A stretch of DNA of 17,916 nucleotides from JBMYRH01 sp049602155. GTDB lineage: Bacteria; Myxococcota_A; UBA9042; PHBI01; JBMYRH01. How positions within the stretch are numbered: position 1 is the stretch's first letter; each line of letters begins with the position of its first letter. The notes beneath the pieces are model-generated. The model ran no database searches, was not told the DNA's origin, and saw only the letters and a program-made list of their open reading frames with translations. The stretch covers positions 1 through 17,916 of the forward strand of contig JBMYRH010000050.1 in the NCBI GenBank assembly GCA_049602155.1, written 5' to 3'. Of this stretch, positions 17,101 to 17,916 are shown piece by piece. Made by a program: the position numbers and the translations under genes.

Positions 17101-17916
17101 CAGGCACTCATGGGGAACAACCCATCGACGATGAGCGGGGGCTGCGACGAGTGCCCGGTGGAGGAGGTCAACTGGTACGAGGCGCTTGCGTACTGCAACA
17201 CTCTGAGCGCCGCCGAGGGGCTGGACCCTTGCTACACGCTGACCTGCACGGGGACCGCCGGGGACGACATGGCGTGCACCGGTGTGACAGTGAACGCGCC
17301 CGATGAGAACCCCTATGCCTGTGAGGGCTACCGGCTGCCGACGGAGGCGGAGTGGGAGTACGCGGCGCGCGCCGGGACCACGACGGCGACCTACAACGGA
17401 GACATCGCCGAGGGGGACTGCTTGGGCGTCTCGCCGGTGCTGGAGCCCATCGCGTGGTACCGCCAGAACAGTAGCTCTACCACCCACCCGGTGGCGCAGA
17501 AGCACGCCAATGCGTGGGGGCTCCACGACATGCTGGGCAACGTCTATGAGTGGACCTGGGATTGGCAGGGGGCGTACTCGAGCGGCTCGTCGACCGACCC
17601 GGTCGGTGCCTCCAGTGGCTCGGGCCGCGTGTTCCGTGGCGGCGGCTGGTTCAGCAACGCCCGCTACTGCCGGGCGGGCCTCCGCCGCGGCATCACGCCA
17701 GGGCACCGCGCCGACGACATGGGCTTCCGCCCCGCCCGTACCCTGCCCACCGACAACGATGATGATGGCGTCGACAGCTTCAGCGACTGCGATGATGACG
17801 ATCCGAACTTCTCCACGACCTGCTGCGGCAACGGCACGCTCGACGAAGACGAGGAATGCGACGACAACAACACCCTTGATGGCGACGGGTGCTCGTCGAG
17901 CTGCAGCTTCCTCTAC
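11194..17916 (+). CDS. Giant Cys-rich repeat lipoprotein with GGGW and FGE-fold domains, 5' part
   Basis: An uninterrupted frame runs from the ATG at 11194 (GGAGA six bases upstream, in-frame TAG at 11161) to the right edge: 2241 codons with no stop. The lipoprotein signal ends LCLAAC (Cys22) and is followed by an acidic linker. Two myxobacterial Cys modules (about 96-235) and a MopE-like motif (CNGVDDDCDGETDE, about 269-283) come next. Then come 20 six-Cys repeats (334-1374) and two DUF4215-type repeats (about 1378-1458). A fibrinogen-like GGGW domain (about 1459-1660; VYCDMTTDGGGWT) is followed by a DUF4215 repeat, a second GGGW domain (about 1695-1883) and a DSDDDG/DCDDSDPD calcium-type motif. 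An FGE-sulfatase domain (about 1927-2182; RLPTEAEWEYAARAG, LGNVYEWTWDW, FRGGGWF) and a further acidic plus DUF4215 repeat complete the visible part. A long, calcium- and disulphide-stiffened surface adhesin is the likeliest role. The 3' end is missing. Confidence 0.9.
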   Translation, partial: MRGLKSLAILSLLALPLCLAACSSGSNTQGAEPTTPGVDALTDTSTTPSTVSDAGWAEDTAEPRLSDANSGTGNDVIEARGDSQVTDAGQADDHAFGAPCDSGDDCFSGLCTEHMGDTVCTKTCEDECPAGWSCESVTISGGDAIYLCVSSFEHLCRPCMSGDDCVSETSEAACIDYDGQGGFCGAGCEVDSDCPEGFACQESVSTRGGTSSQCVDVDGVCECSDIATELGLATKCALNNDFGTCEGLRTCTAEGLSACDAPTPAEDVCNGVDDDCDGETDEVDCEDENPCTEDMCSGEAGCTHTVTGGAPCDDGDVTTSGDTCTSAGTCIGEPIVCPDDNPCILEATPNGTECEVTYKPQGAFCDDGDIGTKDDLCDGADGCKGTPYTCEPSACEASSTPNGVDCDVEYWAALTPCDDGDASTKEDQCDGEGGCMGTPYTCEPSACQATSEPDGTGCVVTPKVLGIACDDGELGTKGDQCDGLGACVGTPYTCEPGPCTDSSTPNGTDCDVTFSAEGLGCDDGELNTKNDACDGAGTCSGTPYTCEPSACQATSEPDGEGCVVQNKVAGFACDDEDPETKGDVCDGLGACQGEPYTCEPEVCQASASPNGTDCDVSFSAAGIGCDDGDPSTKVDACDGFGACVGQSYTCEPTQCEASSTPNGTGCDVSFKALGVDCDDQDPTTQNDTCDGIGGCAGETYTCSPQSCELSSVPDGEGCEVTYAAESAACDDQDPETLGDQCDGAGGCAGTPYSCTPSQCDISSTPNGFDCDVAHKAVGTPCDDGDENTKDDQCDGGGACVGEVYGCVPSQCEAQSVPDGDGCAVSYIAQGVGCDDGDVNTRDDACDGSGGCVGTPYTCEPTQCESKSVPDGVGCVIENAPAAIACDDGELGTKVDVCDGFGGCAGTPYTCEANECDAASVPNGTDCTITPKAQGVSCDDGELGTKGDQCDGESGCSGTPFSCTPGLCELSSTPDGEGCEVVYAQSETPCDDANPTTKTDICDGAGGCQGTPYACEPSQCEASSTPDGSGCEVSFKAEGALCDDEDPTTQGDVCDGAGGCAGTPYTCTPGVCETSSTPDGTGCVVVYDAQGSACDDLNDGTQGDQCDGVGTCSGTPYTCEPGICELSSTPNGTDCDVVYVEATAACDDGEDSTKGDQCNGSGACIGTPYTCEASQCEASSTPDGTGCVVSFKAEGLSCDDGEVTTKDDQCDGAGGCMGETYTCVPSQCEATSEPDGTGCVVSFEAPGVSCDDEELTTKTDICDGAGGCSGTPYVCEPTQCQLSSVHDGEGCVITNKAGGEGCDDSDLTTLDDVCDGLGACQGTPYVCAPSQCEATATHNGTGCDVSYKESGEGCDDLDLSTVDDACDGSGGCAGIPTVCGDDLTEGLEVCDDGNTATEACAYGEESCEVCGPECSYVSGTLTGYCGDEVIQGSEGEACDDGNTTDGDGCSASCASESLGVDCAEVHLNNPELPDGTYLIDPDGEGGEAPFEVYCDMTTDGGGWTALINPFDHSQSYMERFPVTTNTVNSYQIDSNQGVSWGTTVSTDDEWASEPFRFQVNFNYDEMRVIHSGDYADGLGRLQIRGDNGTILYSVDAWVEDAKGQSLYILGVAIYIEELVVFDNREDTIATPDNNWIRVAMNGYQQQYDYSRRYVRAIWLRRNVCGDGKVDEGEECDDGNTLDDDGCTSSCALLTQGIDCADIYANDPLVGDGIYTIDPDGEGGDDPFEVYCDMTTEGGGWTLVTHLADNTFPFIAENEDFGTPSLSSNYSLELAATALSFNQRLVRYGAELADAVVINSDDYVGPGGANIWEGGTPEVLLAATNSGNASGCRHYYLAIDPSGACFQNNDYGCYDHAVAGREREGTSWCGSGWNGAMATFVRSLSVDSDDDGVTANLDCDDSDPDIYPGAPETAASGVDSDCDGYVTLPEGSFVMGSPESEPCRYSDETEHEVTLTRSFELKAREVTQAEWQALMGNNPSTMSGGCDECPVEEVNWYEALAYCNTLSAAEGLDPCYTLTCTGTAGDDMACTGVTVNAPDENPYACEGYRLPTEAEWEYAARAGTTTATYNGDIAEGDCLGVSPVLEPIAWYRQNSSSTTHPVAQKHANAWGLHDMLGNVYEWTWDWQGAYSSGSSTDPVGASSGSGRVFRGGGWFSNARYCRAGLRRGITPGHRADDMGFRPARTLPTDNDDDGVDSFSDCDDDDPNFSTTCCGNGTLDEDEECDDNNTLDGDGCSSSCSFLY
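12193..15315 (+). repeat. Twenty tandem 52-residue six-cysteine repeats (156-bp period)
   Basis: The first unit is 159 bp (12193-12351). Nineteen units of exactly 156 bp follow, starting at 12352 and every 156 bp through 15160, with no indel. Each has cysteines at positions 4, 9, 20, 31, 43 and 49. The order is YTCEPSQC, then S-T-P-(D/N)-G-x-(G/D)-C, then a variable beta-like stretch, then CDDG(D/E)xxT, and last DxCDGxGxCxG. The units are diverged (no two are identical) although the length is fixed, so they are old and under length constraint. The CDDGD...DxCDG half resembles Cys-rich calcium-loop repeats common in myxobacterial surface proteins. The full six-Cys unit is not one I can name. 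Confidence 0.93.

Noticed and set aside
16837..17706. Long minus-strand frame (289 residues)
   Set aside because: It is antisense to the FGE domain, rich in Arg/Ala/Val from high GC content, and has no recognisable motif.

Overview
The window is high-GC DNA made almost entirely of genes for secreted and surface-anchored proteins. Five predicted proteins have a short lipoprotein-type signal with a lipobox Cys, and four of these then run into a long acidic, Ala/Pro/Asp/Glu-rich linker. Myxobacterial-type Cys-rich repeats (DUF4215-like), a MopE-type metal-binding motif, RCC1 repeats, planctomycete/myxobacterial DUF1592 and DUF1552 proteins and a COG1943-type transposase are also present. Together these point to a member of Myxococcota or the related Bradymonadota. 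This assignment is inferred from protein style, not from a marker gene.

Layout. (1) 1-726: the 3' end of a secreted protein with RCC1 motifs, one DUF4215-type repeat and a C-type lectin domain. (2) 763-2418: a mobile-element region. A REP-associated/IS200-like HUH transposase gene lies on the minus strand. A 192-bp structured repeat overlaps its 3' end, a small tandem-repeat array lies upstream of its start, and a second, decayed copy of the 192-bp repeat follows. (3) 2515-3345, minus: a Cys-rich lipoprotein of unknown role. (4) 3522-8729, plus: a probable three-gene operon. It encodes a DUF1587/1595/1592/1588/1585 lipoprotein with a haem-type CxxCH motif and an inserted CBM60-like module, a Tat-exported DUF1552 protein overlapping it by ATGA, and an EGF-plus-GH43-like beta-propeller lipoprotein. 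(5) 8732-8968, minus: a 78-residue secreted peptide with eight mature cysteines, convergent with the operon. (6) 9116-11074: a DUF4832-type TIM-barrel lipoprotein. (7) 11194 to the right edge: a giant, uninterrupted Cys-rich lipoprotein gene of at least 2241 codons. It holds 20 tandem six-cysteine repeats, two fibrinogen-like GGGW domains, DUF4215 and MopE-type calcium-binding-like motifs, and an FGE-sulfatase-fold domain lacking one of the two catalytic cysteines.

How it may work together. The middle block combines a carbohydrate-binding-like module, a putative redox or haem motif, a Tat-exported partner and two glycosidase-like folds. An outer-surface system for binding and processing a polysaccharide is a reasonable but untested inference. 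The flanking giant Cys-rich proteins look like adhesins or surface-recognition proteins. No tRNA, rRNA or CRISPR array was seen.
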